Shown: positions 23,910 to 33,083, counted from the stretch's first letter. The stretch is DNA of 64,000 nucleotides from an uncultured Eubacteriales bacterium (GCA_934541115.1 CAKTDF010000003.1:1-64000); one strand, 5' to 3'. Program-made: numbers and translations. Notes: generated by a model from the letters alone, not told the origin.

Positions 23910-24338
23910 ATGAAGTCAACATACAAAAAAAGGATAATTGAATTAACCATTGTGTTTTGCGTGGGCAGCGTTATGTATTGCCTGATTGAAATTCTTTTTC
24001 GGCAGTACACTCACTGGACAATGTTCCTCACCGGCGGGGCAATTTTCACAGCGCTTTACTTCATAAACCTTGGTATGAAAACGAGGTCGCTTGTTTTGCG
24101 CGGACTAATAGGCGCCGTTGTGATAACTGCGGTTGAATTTTTGGTGGGTGTTGTTGTCAACCTTATTTTTCAGTTGAATGTCTGGAATTATTCATCAATA
24201 CCGGGGAACATTCTCGGGCAGATTTGTCCGCGGTTCAGTTTTTGCTGGTTTTTGCTTTCAATTGCGGCGGTGTATGTTGTGATTTTTTTGTATTGGCAGC
24301 TGAATAAAAGCCTTTCATTGAACCAAGAATCTGACTGA
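23910..24338 (+). CDS. Putative ABC-transporter type IV (CmpB-like) membrane protein
   Basis: 142 residues with four membrane helices. The segment VWNYSSIPGNILGQICPRFSFCW matches the conserved region of the family annotated as putative ABC-transporter type IV in Firmicutes. The name is historical; no transport activity is established for most members. ATG at 23910 is preferred over GTG at 23901. The ribosome site is weak. A CCGG hairpin (about 24352-24380) separates it from spoIIR. Confidence 0.7.
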   Translation: MKSTYKKRIIELTIVFCVGSVMYCLIEILFRQYTHWTMFLTGGAIFTALYFINLGMKTRSLVLRGLIGAVVITAVEFLVGVVVNLIFQLNVWNYSSIPGNILGQICPRFSFCWFLLSIAAVYVVIFLYWQLNKSLSLNQESD

Positions 24339-24402
24339 AAAAACTTTTGCGCCGGCCAGTATTGAATCTCCTGACCGGCAGCGGTCAGAGAGGTACATAG
24401 AA

Positions 24403-25020
24403 ATGAAATTCAATGCAAAAATTTTTGAGCTTTCCTGCTTTGCGGCGTTGTTCCTTGCCGTGCTGCTTTCGCTGTCATCGTTTGAGGGCAGGTGCGGCAA
24501 AGTGAGGCAGGAGGTTCTGCGGCTGCACGTTATTGCCAATTCCGACAGCGCAGAGGATCAAAAGGTAAAGCTCCTTGTCCGTGACGCTCTGCTTGAAAAA
24601 AGCAAAGATGTCTTTTCTGAAAACGCTACTCTTGAACAGGCTGAAGCCGAAGCCTGCAAGAACCTCCCTCTGTTTTTTGAAACAGCAAAAAAAACGCTGC
24701 GCGAAAACGGCTTTGATGAGACCGTCTGCGTTTCGGTCGGCAAAAGCAGCTTTCCGACAAAAAGCTACGGCGATATTACACTGCCTGCCGGGGAATACAA
24801 CGCGCTGCGCGTTGAAATCGGAGAAAGCGCAGGCAAAAATTGGTGGTGTGTGATGTTTCCTCCGCTGTGTCTTTCTGCGGCGGCGGGAGAAGAAGAGCTT
24901 TCCGATGTTCTGTCCGGCGGAGAAATGGAGCTTGTTAAGAGTCGCCCAAAATATGAGGTCAGGTTTTGGATAGTTGAAAAAATAGAACAGCTAAAAGCAA
25001 GGTTCTCAAAAAACGGGTGA
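24403..25020 (+). CDS. spoIIR: Stage II sporulation protein R
   Basis: 205 residues: an N-terminal signal or anchor (FAALFLAVLLSLSSF), then the SpoIIR signature VLRLHVIANSDSAEDQKVKL and VRDALLEKS, and PAGEYNALRVEIGE...NWWCVMFPPLC. Made in the forespore under sigma-F, SpoIIR is secreted and triggers SpoIIGA to process pro-sigma-E in the mother cell. Its presence is the best evidence that the organism can sporulate. RBS AGAGAGG is upstream. Confidence 0.93.
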   Translation: MKFNAKIFELSCFAALFLAVLLSLSSFEGRCGKVRQEVLRLHVIANSDSAEDQKVKLLVRDALLEKSKDVFSENATLEQAEAEACKNLPLFFETAKKTLRENGFDETVCVSVGKSSFPTKSYGDITLPAGEYNALRVEIGESAGKNWWCVMFPPLCLSAAAGEEELSDVLSGGEMELVKSRPKYEVRFWIVEKIEQLKARFSKNG

Positions 25021-25074
25021 AAATTTGCCTTAAAAAACCGCATTGCGGGTGGCTTTTTTCATCTTAACATAAAA

Positions 25075-25132
25075 GGGGACTGCTGCGAAAATGTTTATGC
25101 CTTTGCTATAAACATATCGGAGCAGTCCTTGA
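25075..25132. terminator. Two-tier hairpin between convergent genes
   Basis: GGACTGCT (25077-25084) pairs with AGCAGTCC (25121-25128), and inside it ATGTTTAT with ATAAACAT. On the minus strand it is followed by CCCCTTTTATG and closes the gene at 25169. A weaker CCGC/GCGG hairpin with T-run at 25038-25058 may end spoIIR. Confidence 0.65.
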
Positions 25133-25168
25133 TTTTGTTCAATTTATCTTTGGTTTAAACGGGATTTA

Positions 25169-25897
25169 TCAACCCTCCGAAATCACTGCCGTGATGTATT
25201 CACCGTCAAACAGGTGCTTATATGAATGAAATCTGCTGCGCGCTTTTTTGCGGCGCTTTTCCCTTTTGCCCTCAAGCTTCTTCGTCAGCTTTTTTGAAAG
25301 CAGATGAATCGGTATGCAGACAACCGCGGCGGCTGCGGTCATAATAGCAGCCACGATCCCGGTTGAGATCAGCGCGTTTTTGAGATCCGTCTGCCGGTAG
25401 GTAAGCGCAAATACCAGCGCTAAGATTGCCGGAATCGGAAGGTAATACTCGCAAAACCAAGCTATGGCGGAAGCCGCATTCAAAAACGCCAACCGGCGCC
25501 CTTTTTTAATAACAGATTCGCGAACATCTGATTCGTCACAAACCGAAAACCCGAGCGTCTCAAAGCCGCAATGCGGCGAAAGCGGAATAAGCCGCTCATA
25601 TTTATCGCCGCAGATATAGCCGCGCGAGGTTTCGGCGTCAAATTCAATTTCAGCCTTTTCGCCGTTTACGGTGACGCGGTATCTGCTTATTACGGGGAAA
25701 CAGCAGCTTAGAATTAGGCTCTTGAAAAGCCGACCGCATTTGATTTCGCTGCTCTTTTTGACCGCCGCCTCAAGAAGAAAGCTGCTGTTCTCACTAAAAA
25801 TCTGCCCGCTTTCTCCTGTAAGGAGAAAAATGCTTTGTCCGTCTGCCGTAATCTGAGCAGGCAGAGCAGAGACGTTTTTCAAAATAATGTTTGGCAT
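25169..25897 (-). CDS. Hypothetical protein with two membrane helices
   Basis: 242 residues. The N-terminal ~110 residues look like a beta-rich soluble domain (IFLLTGESGQIF, YRVTVNGEKAEIEFDAETSR). Two hydrophobic segments (about 140-165 and 175-198) follow, then a strongly basic stretch (KKLEGKREKRRKKARSRFHS). I do not recognise the family. Its ATG overlaps the stop codon of the MFS gene (TAATG), so it is translationally coupled to that transporter and probably acts with it. Confidence 0.6.
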   Translation of the reverse strand: MPNIILKNVSALPAQITADGQSIFLLTGESGQIFSENSSFLLEAAVKKSSEIKCGRLFKSLILSCCFPVISRYRVTVNGEKAEIEFDAETSRGYICGDKYERLIPLSPHCGFETLGFSVCDESDVRESVIKKGRRLAFLNAASAIAWFCEYYLPIPAILALVFALTYRQTDLKNALISTGIVAAIMTAAAAVVCIPIHLLSKKLTKKLEGKREKRRKKARSRFHSYKHLFDGEYITAVISEG

Positions 25898-27237
25898 TAT
25901 TTGCTGACCTGCGTCATTCTCTTTTTAAAGCTCTTTGCGGCAAAAATTGCAGGAATAACAGTGAGAAGAATTACAACTGCACCCACAAAGAAGATGTTTC
26001 CGTTAGGAATATACTGAGTCTGTCCACTTGCAGCGTCAACAAAGGTTTCACCGCTCGTTTTGACAACGGCCTCTCCGATGAGAGAACCGCCGATCATCGG
26101 TATAAGTACAAAGAAGAGGATCCAGATTCCCTCAAACTGTCCTTTGCTGTCCTTGGGATAGAGCTGCTTTGTCCAAACCTTTGTCACTTGAAGAATCGCA
26201 ACGTAGCCTATGCCGACAAGGAAGATGCCGAGCCAGATTCTGAGGTTAAAAATGCTTTCGGTGTTGATATCTGCGGCTTTAATAGGCGCAATAACAAGCA
26301 GACCGATAACGTTGATGACGATTGCGAAAAACGTAATGGGAATGTTCTTGTTTTTGTTGATGAGAATCGAAAGGGGAATCGCGGTCAGCATCGCGAGAAT
26401 AAGGGGAACTGCTTCAATGATACCCATTTGGTCGGCAGTGTAGCCGAGATAGTGAATGATATAGTTGCCCATGTATGCGAAGTAGACGTTGAATCCGATG
26501 AAGAACACGGAAACCATAACGTTGACCCAAACAAGCTCTTTGAGCTTGAAGAACTCCTTGAAGTTGAATACGCTGAAAAACTGTTTTGCGAACGAGCCTC
26601 TGACAGACGGTTCAACATCGTCGCCCTTGCTCATGGTGAACATTGAAATAAGACCGAAAACAATGACAAAAACGCCCATTACAACAAAGAGACGCATATA
26701 GTTGTCATTTTCGCCGACAAGCAGACCGCCCACAACTGTTCCGAGAATCGTTCCGAGAACGGGCTGAGTTGCAAGAGCCGCGCCGATTTGACCGCGGTTC
26801 TTGTCCGTCATCATGTCGTTTGTCCATGTGTTGAAGCCGGCGTCATTGCCCATTGAGCCGAAAAAGCTCATAACCGTGTCTGCCGCAACAACTGCAACTG
26901 CGGCAAGCAGATAATGCGTTTTGCTGATAAATTCGGTCAAGCCGAAAGCAATTGTAAAAACGCCCCAGAGAATGTATCCGAGTGAGATAAAAACACGGCG
27001 CTTTCCTGTTCTGTCTGCCCATGTTCCGAAGAAGAAGGTTGCAAACGTTGTTGCCGCCGCACTGCATATAAGCATTCCCGTGATGATTGACGGGTCTTTT
27101 CCTATTTTTGCATATACAAATGTGTTGAACCACTGGTTTTCCATGTTCCAGCAAATCTGACCGGCGAGACCGAGACCCCAGATGAGCAGCCACATTTTAA
27201 AACCGGAGGTCTTTTTTTGAGGCTTTGTTTCTGTCAT
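25897..27237 (-). CDS. MFS transporter
   Basis: 446 residues, 12 predicted helices. It has the MFS loop motif between helices 2 and 3 (GTWADRTGKRRVFIS) and a NDAGFNTWTNDMMTDKNRGQ segment seen in sugar/cation-symporter-like and SLC45-like clostridial MFS proteins. The substrate is unknown; the upstream FAD genes suggest glycerol-3-phosphate or another three-carbon metabolite, but this is inference. RBS AAGGAG is upstream. Fourth gene of a five-gene minus-strand operon. Confidence 0.85.
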   Translation of the reverse strand: MTETKPQKKTSGFKMWLLIWGLGLAGQICWNMENQWFNTFVYAKIGKDPSIITGMLICSAAATTFATFFFGTWADRTGKRRVFISLGYILWGVFTIAFGLTEFISKTHYLLAAVAVVAADTVMSFFGSMGNDAGFNTWTNDMMTDKNRGQIGAALATQPVLGTILGTVVGGLLVGENDNYMRLFVVMGVFVIVFGLISMFTMSKGDDVEPSVRGSFAKQFFSVFNFKEFFKLKELVWVNVMVSVFFIGFNVYFAYMGNYIIHYLGYTADQMGIIEAVPLILAMLTAIPLSILINKNKNIPITFFAIVINVIGLLVIAPIKAADINTESIFNLRIWLGIFLVGIGYVAILQVTKVWTKQLYPKDSKGQFEGIWILFFVLIPMIGGSLIGEAVVKTSGETFVDAASGQTQYIPNGNIFFVGAVVILLTVIPAIFAAKSFKKRMTQVSK

Positions 27238-27298
27238 AGCATTTTCTCCTTGAACAACTCAAACAAGGCGGCAGAAAGCCGCCTTTAGATTTTTTGGT

Positions 27299-27658
27299 TT
27301 ATGATTCGTTTGTTGCAACAATGTCAACGCCTGTGTCGCAGACATTGCTGATGAGCACATCGCCGATTCTGACCGGAGCGTCAACAACCTCTTTGTTGAT
27401 GGCTTTCATGCAGTCAAACATCATTCCTTTCGGAATGGGTGCGCTCGTTTTGACGGGGACCACGGGGTGATTTCCGCCGTTGACCTTGATCGTTGAGGTC
27501 AGCATACGAACCGGATTTGTGCATTCGTCCCTTGCATATTTGTCGCCGCGTTTGCAGGTGTTGCCGGTGACTGACAGGACTTCTTTTCCGTCCTCAGAAA
27601 GCTCAACAGAAAGCGAGCAGCCTATGGGACAGGAAACGCAGACAAGTTCTCTTTTCAT
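27299..27658 (-). CDS. DUF1667 protein (GlpA-system partner)
   Basis: 119 residues. The N-terminal cysteine motif CVSCPIGC and a later CKRGDKYARDE are typical of the DUF1667 family, which is encoded next to anaerobic glycerol-3-phosphate-dehydrogenase-like genes and may bind iron-sulfur or zinc. ATG at 27658 is chosen because GGAGG lies 10 bases before it; an in-frame GTG at 27667 is too close to that site. It starts within a few bases of the stop of the FAD gene. Confidence 0.85.
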   Translation of the reverse strand: MKRELVCVSCPIGCSLSVELSEDGKEVLSVTGNTCKRGDKYARDECTNPVRMLTSTIKVNGGNHPVVPVKTSAPIPKGMMFDCMKAINKEVVDAPVRIGDVLISNVCDTGVDIVATNES

Positions 27659-27663
27659 TTTCC

Positions 27664-28920
27664 TCACACCTCCGCAGAAACAACAAGTTCTTTTTTGTCA
27701 AGTCCGTGAATATCCTCGGCTTTGACAACAACATATTCCATCTCGCCCGGGCAAAGCTTGGGCTTTTTCTTTGAGTAGATAACCTTGTCGCCGCTTTTAA
27801 CGGTGATTTTTGCATTGCGATAGACGTCGCGCACTCTGAAGTAGAGTTTGACATCGCTGTCTGTGTCAAGGTTAATGTTTTGCGGAACAACATAGCGTAC
27901 GCCTGTTCCGGGCTTTGTTCCGGCATATTTGTATGAACGGCGGCGATTCTTTGAAAGAATGTACTTTGCCGCACCCTCGCCGGCGAGCTGACTTTCAAGC
28001 GTAACATAGTCAACGAGGTCGTGAACCTGAAGAACGTTGCCGCAGGCAAAAATGCCGGCTCTTGTTGTTTGGCGGTTTTCGTCAACAACGGCACCGTTGG
28101 TCACCGGGTCAATGACGATGCCTGCCATTCTGGTCAGCTCATTTTCCGGAATAAGACCGACGGAAAGCAGGAGCGTGTCGCATTCAACGAACTTTTCTGT
28201 TCCGGGTATGGGATTGCGGTTTTCATCAACATTCGCAATTGTAACGCCTTCAAGACGCTCAATGCCGTGGGTCTTGATAACAGTGCAGGAAAGCTTGAGG
28301 GGAATATTCATGTCCTCAAGGCACTGAACGATGTTCCTGGTCAGACCGCCCGAATATGGCATGAGCTCACAGACCATTTCAACCTTTGCTCCCTCGAGAG
28401 TCATTCTTCTTGCCATAATAAGACCGATGTCTCCAGAGCCGAGAATAACGATCTTTTTGCCGGGCATATAACCGTCGATATTGACATATTTCTGCGCGGT
28501 ACCTGCCGTCATGATCCCCGAAGCACGCGAACCGGGAATATCAAGTGCTCCTCTGGGTCTTTCGCGGCAGCCCATTGCAAGGACGATTGCCGTTGCAGAG
28601 ATTTCTATAAGACCGTCGGTATTGTTGGTTGCAACAACAACGTTACCGGTTCTGATTTCCGTAACCATGGTGTCAACTTTGACATCGATGTCGGTTTCTT
28701 TGACCTTTTCAATGAAACGGGCGGCATATTCCGGACCGGAAAGTTCTTCGCCGAAGTAGTGCAGACCGAAGCCTGTGTGAATGCACTGTTCAAGAATACC
28801 GCCGAGAGTTTCGGCTCTTTCAAGAATGATTATTTTTTTGACGCCGCATTCCTTTGCCTTGAGTGCGGCAGCCATTCCGGCGGGGCCTCCGCCGATTACA
28901 ACGAGATCGTATTTAAGCAT
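27664..28920 (-). CDS. NAD(P)/FAD-dependent oxidoreductase
   Basis: 418 residues. Rossmann FAD motif VIGGGPAGMAAALKAKECGV at the N-terminus, a second nucleotide-binding GSGDIGLIMARRM in the middle and the FAD-closing GIFACGNVLQVHDLVD near residue 320. An additional ~80-residue C-terminal domain follows. In the GlpA-like system this protein likely passes electrons from the dehydrogenase to a carrier. It lies 11 bases after the GlpA-like gene and is co-transcribed with it. Confidence 0.88.
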   Translation of the reverse strand: MLKYDLVVIGGGPAGMAAALKAKECGVKKIIILERAETLGGILEQCIHTGFGLHYFGEELSGPEYAARFIEKVKETDIDVKVDTMVTEIRTGNVVVATNNTDGLIEISATAIVLAMGCRERPRGALDIPGSRASGIMTAGTAQKYVNIDGYMPGKKIVILGSGDIGLIMARRMTLEGAKVEMVCELMPYSGGLTRNIVQCLEDMNIPLKLSCTVIKTHGIERLEGVTIANVDENRNPIPGTEKFVECDTLLLSVGLIPENELTRMAGIVIDPVTNGAVVDENRQTTRAGIFACGNVLQVHDLVDYVTLESQLAGEGAAKYILSKNRRRSYKYAGTKPGTGVRYVVPQNINLDTDSDVKLYFRVRDVYRNAKITVKSGDKVIYSKKKPKLCPGEMEYVVVKAEDIHGLDKKELVVSAEV

Positions 28921-28931
28921 TTGTATTCACC

Positions 28932-30377
28932 TCACTTCGTCTTTCCGAAAAGTATTTTTGAGCCGTTTCCGTGCTTTGTGATCTGGTTCATCGGAACATC
29001 AAGCTCACGCGCAAGAATTTCAACAACCTTTGAGCCGCAGAAGCCCGACTGACATCTGCCCATGCCGGCTCTGGTTCTCCTTTTTACGCCGTCAACGTCT
29101 CTTGCGCCGCAGGGAGCTTTGATTGCGTCAACGATTTCTCCCTCTGTGATTCCCTCGCAGCGGCAGATGATCCTGCCGTAGCGCGGATCTTTTTCAATGA
29201 GGGCGCGTCTTTCCTCGTCAGAAAGCTCGTTGACTCTGACGGGTGCGGGTCTTGTTGAAACAAAGTTTGCTTTCCGCTCATACTGCGGGGCAAGCTCGCG
29301 GAAAATTTTGCCGACATACCTTGCAATTGCGGGAGCGGCGGTAAGACCGGGAGATTCGATTCCGGCAACGTTGATGAACTTTTCGTTGGCGGAGCTTTTG
29401 CCGATGACAAAGTCGTCGTTTTCGCCGTCGATGTGAGCGCGCAGACCGGCAAAAGAAGTGATTGCATTCCTTGTTGTCAGCGTGGGAATAACCTCGCGAA
29501 CGGCACGCTTGACCTCATTGAGACCTTCAATCGTTGTGTCAACGTCAAGCTTGCTGTCAAAATCAAGGTCAATGGCTGTCGGACCCATGAGAACATTTCC
29601 GTGAGCAGTGGGAGTGACAAGAATGCCCTTGCCCATTTTTGACGGGCAGTGGAAAAGAACATGGTTGACCATCTTGCCCTCTGTTTTGTCAAGCAAATAA
29701 TATTCGCCCTTGCGCGGAATGATCTTAAACGAAGTGTCGCCGATCATGTTGGCAATTTTGTCTGCAAAAACACCGGCGCAGTTGATAACGTATTTTGCTT
29801 TGATTACACCCGTTGCTGTTGTGATGAAGAACAGGTCGTCCTTGAATTCAATGTCAAAAACACCGCTGTTGCGTTTTACTCTTGCGCCGTTGATTACCGC
29901 ATTTTCTGTTGCGGCGATCGCGAGCTCATAAGGGCTGACGATTCCGGCGGTGGGCGCCCAAAGAGCGCCGATAGCCTTTTCGCTGATATACGGCTCCATT
30001 TCGCGCAGTTTTTCCTGGCTTATGATTTCCATATTGGGAACACCGTTGTCAAAGCCTCTTTCAAAAAGTGTTTCAAGTGTGGTCATATCTGCCCATGAAT
30101 ACGCAACAACAAGGGAACCGATGTTTTTATACGGAACCGAAAGCTTGTTGCAGTAGTACGCCATAAGTGACGCTCCCTGAACGTTGAGCTTGGCTTTGAG
30201 CGAGCCTGTTTTTGCGTCGAATCCGGCGTGAACAATGGCGCTGTTTGCTTTCGATGTGCCCATTGAAACATCGCTGAATTTTTCAAGCATAACTATTTTC
30301 AGATCAAGCTTTGAAAGCTCTCTTGTAATCAGTGCTCCGCAAACGCCCGCGCCGATTACGGCAACGTCAAATTGCAT
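28932..30377 (-). CDS. FAD-dependent glycerol-3-phosphate dehydrogenase-like protein
   Basis: 481 residues. N-terminal FAD site VIGAGVCGALITRELSKLDL and a DAO-type core (ANSAIVHAGFDAKTGSLKAK). The C-terminal BFD-like [2Fe-2S] domain has cysteines in ICRCEGITEGEIVDAI and RCQSGFCGSKVVE. This layout is that of anaerobic GlpA, which oxidises glycerol-3-phosphate to dihydroxyacetone phosphate, although 2-hydroxyglutarate-type relatives share the fold. It heads an operon with the second FAD enzyme, DUF1667 and an MFS transporter. RBS GGAAAGGTG is upstream. Confidence 0.85.
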   Translation of the reverse strand: MQFDVAVIGAGVCGALITRELSKLDLKIVMLEKFSDVSMGTSKANSAIVHAGFDAKTGSLKAKLNVQGASLMAYYCNKLSVPYKNIGSLVVAYSWADMTTLETLFERGFDNGVPNMEIISQEKLREMEPYISEKAIGALWAPTAGIVSPYELAIAATENAVINGARVKRNSGVFDIEFKDDLFFITTATGVIKAKYVINCAGVFADKIANMIGDTSFKIIPRKGEYYLLDKTEGKMVNHVLFHCPSKMGKGILVTPTAHGNVLMGPTAIDLDFDSKLDVDTTIEGLNEVKRAVREVIPTLTTRNAITSFAGLRAHIDGENDDFVIGKSSANEKFINVAGIESPGLTAAPAIARYVGKIFRELAPQYERKANFVSTRPAPVRVNELSDEERRALIEKDPRYGRIICRCEGITEGEIVDAIKAPCGARDVDGVKRRTRAGMGRCQSGFCGSKVVEILARELDVPMNQITKHGNGSKILFGKTK

Positions 30378-30407
30378 AAGATCACCTTTCCTTTCAGAAT
30401 TTATTAA

Positions 30408-30480
30408 GGGACTGCTGCATTGATTGCGGCAGCCCCATTTGCATCAATTAGATAATACCACTGATATTTGGAATAGTCAA
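30408..30480 (-). promoter_or_regulatory. Promoter and leader hairpin of the GlpA-like operon
   Basis: On the minus strand, TTGACT (30475-30480), a 17-base spacer and TATTAT (30452-30457). The transcript would begin with a leader containing a GGGGCTGCCGC / GCAGCAGTCCC hairpin (30408-30436), whose sequence resembles the 25075 terminator. No U-run follows, so it may be a stability or attenuation element. The rest of 30481-30745 shows no gene. Confidence 0.6.
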
Positions 30481-30745
30481 CAAAAAATGCGTTTGTGTGT
30501 ATCCGAATTTTGTAAAATTTCTTCCTTAAAAAACCTGTTGAGACAAGTGAACAAAAACAAAGGGTCAGTCTGCCTAAAAATGGCTCTTTTGCCTATTGAA
30601 AAGGCGGAGGACAATTGATATACTTCTTATAATCGCGAATCAGTCGGCAGTCAAAATTCTTTACAGGATATTTGAATGTGAGTCAAACCGAAGAAATTTA
30701 TGCTCGATTCGCTTTAGCGCTATTATTTTTTAGGAAGTTGAAACC

Positions 30746-31684
30746 ATGAAAGAAAAAAGAAAAAGCAATTTTATCGGCAGCGTTCTGCTGACTCTCTGCG
30801 CCGTAATTTGGGGCAGCTCCTTTGTTTCTCAGTCAACCGGCGCGCAGTATGTGGGTCCGTTTACCTTTATGGCGCTGCGTTCGTTCCTCGGTTCGCTCAC
30901 GCTCCTGCCGGTTATAATTACAAAAGACCTTGTCAGAAAAAAGCGCGGTATTGAAACGGGATTTAAAACAAAAGAAGAAAAAAGGTTTTTTATCAAAGGC
31001 TCCATTGCCTGCGGCGTTGCGCTTTGCGTTGCCTCCTGTCTTCAGCAGATAGGCATTGACCGCGGCACCCCCTCCGGCAAGGCGGGCTTCATCACCGCCT
31101 TTTATATCCTCCTTGTTCCGATTTTCAGCATAGTGCTCAAACAAAAGGTCAGACCTATAATCTGGCCGTGTGCCGCCGTTTCCCTTATAGGTCTTTATCT
31201 GCTTTGCGTAACGGACAACAGTATTGCCTCATCGGATATATATGTTGTTGCGTGCGCGGTGTTCTTTGCCGTTCAGATCCTTGTTGTTGACCGCGTATCG
31301 CCAAAGGTTGACGGCATCAAGCTTTCCTGTTGTCAGTTTTTCATCGTGGGTGTGCTTGCGGCGGTTCCTATGCTCCTTTTTGAAGATGTCTCTTTTGAAT
31401 ATATTAAAGCCGCAGCACCGTCAATAGCTTATTCCGGAATCATGTCGAGCGGTATTGCATATACGCTTCAGATACTCGGTCAGCAGCGCACCGAACCCAC
31501 GGTGGCTTCAATGCTAATGAGTCTTGAATCGGTTTTTGCACTCATTTCCGGCATGATTCTGCTGCATGAAATTCCGTCCGGTAGAGAGGTTGCGGGTTGT
31601 TGCCTGATGTTTGCCGCAATCATTGCCGCTCAATTGCCGACAGGAAAAAAGGGTGCACAAGTGCAGACCGAACAGGCAACGTGA
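30746..31684 (+). CDS. DMT-superfamily (EamA) transporter
   Basis: 312 residues, ten predicted helices as two EamA repeats (LTLCAVIWGSSFVSQSTGAQ and PSIAYSGIMSSGIAYTLQIL, then RTEPTVASMLMSLESVFALI). Proteins of this family export amino acids or metabolites; the substrate is not known. RBS AGGAAG lies upstream. It is monocistronic, ending at a terminator shared with dnaJ. Confidence 0.88.
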   Translation: MKEKRKSNFIGSVLLTLCAVIWGSSFVSQSTGAQYVGPFTFMALRSFLGSLTLLPVIITKDLVRKKRGIETGFKTKEEKRFFIKGSIACGVALCVASCLQQIGIDRGTPSGKAGFITAFYILLVPIFSIVLKQKVRPIIWPCAAVSLIGLYLLCVTDNSIASSDIYVVACAVFFAVQILVVDRVSPKVDGIKLSCCQFFIVGVLAAVPMLLFEDVSFEYIKAAAPSIAYSGIMSSGIAYTLQILGQQRTEPTVASMLMSLESVFALISGMILLHEIPSGREVAGCCLMFAAIIAAQLPTGKKGAQVQTEQAT

Positions 31685-31708
31685 TTTTGGAAAGATAAAA
31701 GAGAAAAC

Positions 31709-31751
31709 AAAAGAGCTATAATTCACTTTTGCGGTGAATTATAGCTCTTTT
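31709..31751. terminator. Terminator, GCTATAATTCA-stem family (copy 3, perfect)
   Basis: AAAAGAGCTATAATTCAC (31709-31726) and GTGAATTATAGCTCTTTT (31734-31751) form a perfect 18-base stem with a 7-base loop. It serves the DMT gene and the convergent dnaJ. Confidence 0.85.
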
Positions 31752-31760
31752 CGTTTGATA

Positions 31761-32945
31761 TCAGTTTTTAAATCTGTCAAAAAAGCCTTTCTTTTCTTCG
31801 CCGACGGTCTTGCCGTCGTCAATGTTGTTTTTCGGCTTGTTTGAAAGTGAATCGTTGAACTGCCGCAGCATTTCCTTTTGCTTTGAGTTGAGACCTTTCG
31901 GAACGTCAACAATAATTCTGACGAATTGATCTCCGCGTCCTCTTGAGCCGAGCTGCTGAATACCTCTGTTTCTGAAACGGAACACTTCGCCCGGCTGAGT
32001 GCCTGCCGGCAGTTCATACTTGACTTTACCGTCAAGAGTGGGCACATAAAGCGTATCGCCGAGCGCAGCCTGGGCAAAGGTTACGGTGAAATCACACCAT
32101 ACGTCAAAACCGTCACGCTCAAAGAACGGGTGCGGACGAACATTGACGTTTACTCTCAAATCGCCTGTCGGACCGCCGTTGACGCCCTTGTTTCCGCCTC
32201 CGCGGACGTTGAGTGCCTGTCGGTCGTCAATTCCGGCAGGAATATCAATTTCAACCGTTTCATTTTTGCCTATAAAGCCTGTGCCGCGGCAATGCGGACA
32301 GGGGTTTTTGATTATTTTGCCTTTTCCACCGCAATCAGAGCAGGGTCTTGACGTGCTGATGGTTCCGAACGGTGTGCGCTGCTGAACGTTGACCTGACCT
32401 CTGCCCGAGCAGGTTTTGCAGGTTTCGGGCTGTGTACCCTTTGCCGCACCGCTGCCGCCGCATTCCGGGCATGTATCGATTCTCTTTATGTTTACCTTTT
32501 TCTTGCAGCCTTTTGCTGCCTCTTCAAAGGATATTGTAACGCTCGTCTGAACGGTGGTACCCTTTCTCGGGGCGTTCGGATTTTGCTGCCTTGACGAGCC
32601 GAAGCCGCCAAAACCGCCGCCGAACATACTGCCGAGTATGTCTCCGAGGTCAAAATCTCCGCCAAAACCGCCGCCGAAGCCGCCAAAACCACCGCCGCCT
32701 GCGCCAAAGTTCGGGTCAACGCCTGCATGACCGTACTGATCATAGCGAGCCTTTTTCTGGCTGTCCGAGAGGACTTCATATGCCTCATTTGCTTCTTTGA
32801 ATTTTTCCTCGGCTATCTTGTCGCCGGGGTTGAGGTCGGGGTGATATTTCTTTGCAAGCTTGCGATACGCTTTTTTGATTTCATCATCGGTTGCATTTTT
32901 GCCTACGCCGAGCACCTCATAATAATCGCGTTTGTTTTCTGCCAT
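31761..32945 (-). CDS. dnaJ: DnaJ co-chaperone
   Basis: 394 residues, type I: J domain with HPD (KKYHPDLNPGD), a Gly/Phe-rich linker, four zinc-binding CxxCxGxG repeats (CPECGGSG, CKTCSGRG, CSDCGGKG, CPHCRGTG) and the client-binding C-terminal domain. The linker is unusually glycine-rich. It delivers unfolded proteins to DnaK. Last gene of the hrcA operon. RBS GAGGT lies upstream. Confidence 0.97.
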   Translation of the reverse strand: MAENKRDYYEVLGVGKNATDDEIKKAYRKLAKKYHPDLNPGDKIAEEKFKEANEAYEVLSDSQKKARYDQYGHAGVDPNFGAGGGGFGGFGGGFGGDFDLGDILGSMFGGGFGGFGSSRQQNPNAPRKGTTVQTSVTISFEEAAKGCKKKVNIKRIDTCPECGGSGAAKGTQPETCKTCSGRGQVNVQQRTPFGTISTSRPCSDCGGKGKIIKNPCPHCRGTGFIGKNETVEIDIPAGIDDRQALNVRGGGNKGVNGGPTGDLRVNVNVRPHPFFERDGFDVWCDFTVTFAQAALGDTLYVPTLDGKVKYELPAGTQPGEVFRFRNRGIQQLGSRGRGDQFVRIIVDVPKGLNSKQKEMLRQFNDSLSNKPKNNIDDGKTVGEEKKGFFDRFKN

Positions 32946-32987
32946 ATATATATTTACCTCATAAGTATTGTTAAACGAGACATACTA

Positions 32988-33077
32988 CCGCCCTTTCGGG
33001 CGATAGTAGTCTTCAAGGCTTTAACGCACAATTCATAGCGTGCATTTTACACCGTACCGTTTCGTCAAAGCCTTAAC
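32988..33077 (-). other. Structured dnaK-dnaJ spacer
   Basis: The 138-base spacer holds ACTACCGCCC / GGGCGATAGT (about 32991-33012) and a wider AAGGCTTT / AAAGCCTT pair (about 33016-33074). No long U-run is present. It may be an mRNA-processing or attenuation point that lowers dnaJ relative to dnaK. Confidence 0.4.
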
Positions 33078-33083
33078 GTTTTA

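Noticed and set aside
25891..26646. 251-codon frame opposite the MFS gene
   Set aside because: Antisense shadow; highly charged, no domain, no ribosome site.
28021..29052. 343-codon frame opposite the FAD oxidoreductase
   Set aside because: Antisense shadow caused by codon bias of the strong minus-strand gene.
30424..30618. 64-codon plus-strand frame before the DMT gene
   Set aside because: It begins inside the leader hairpin of the divergent operon and has no ribosome site.
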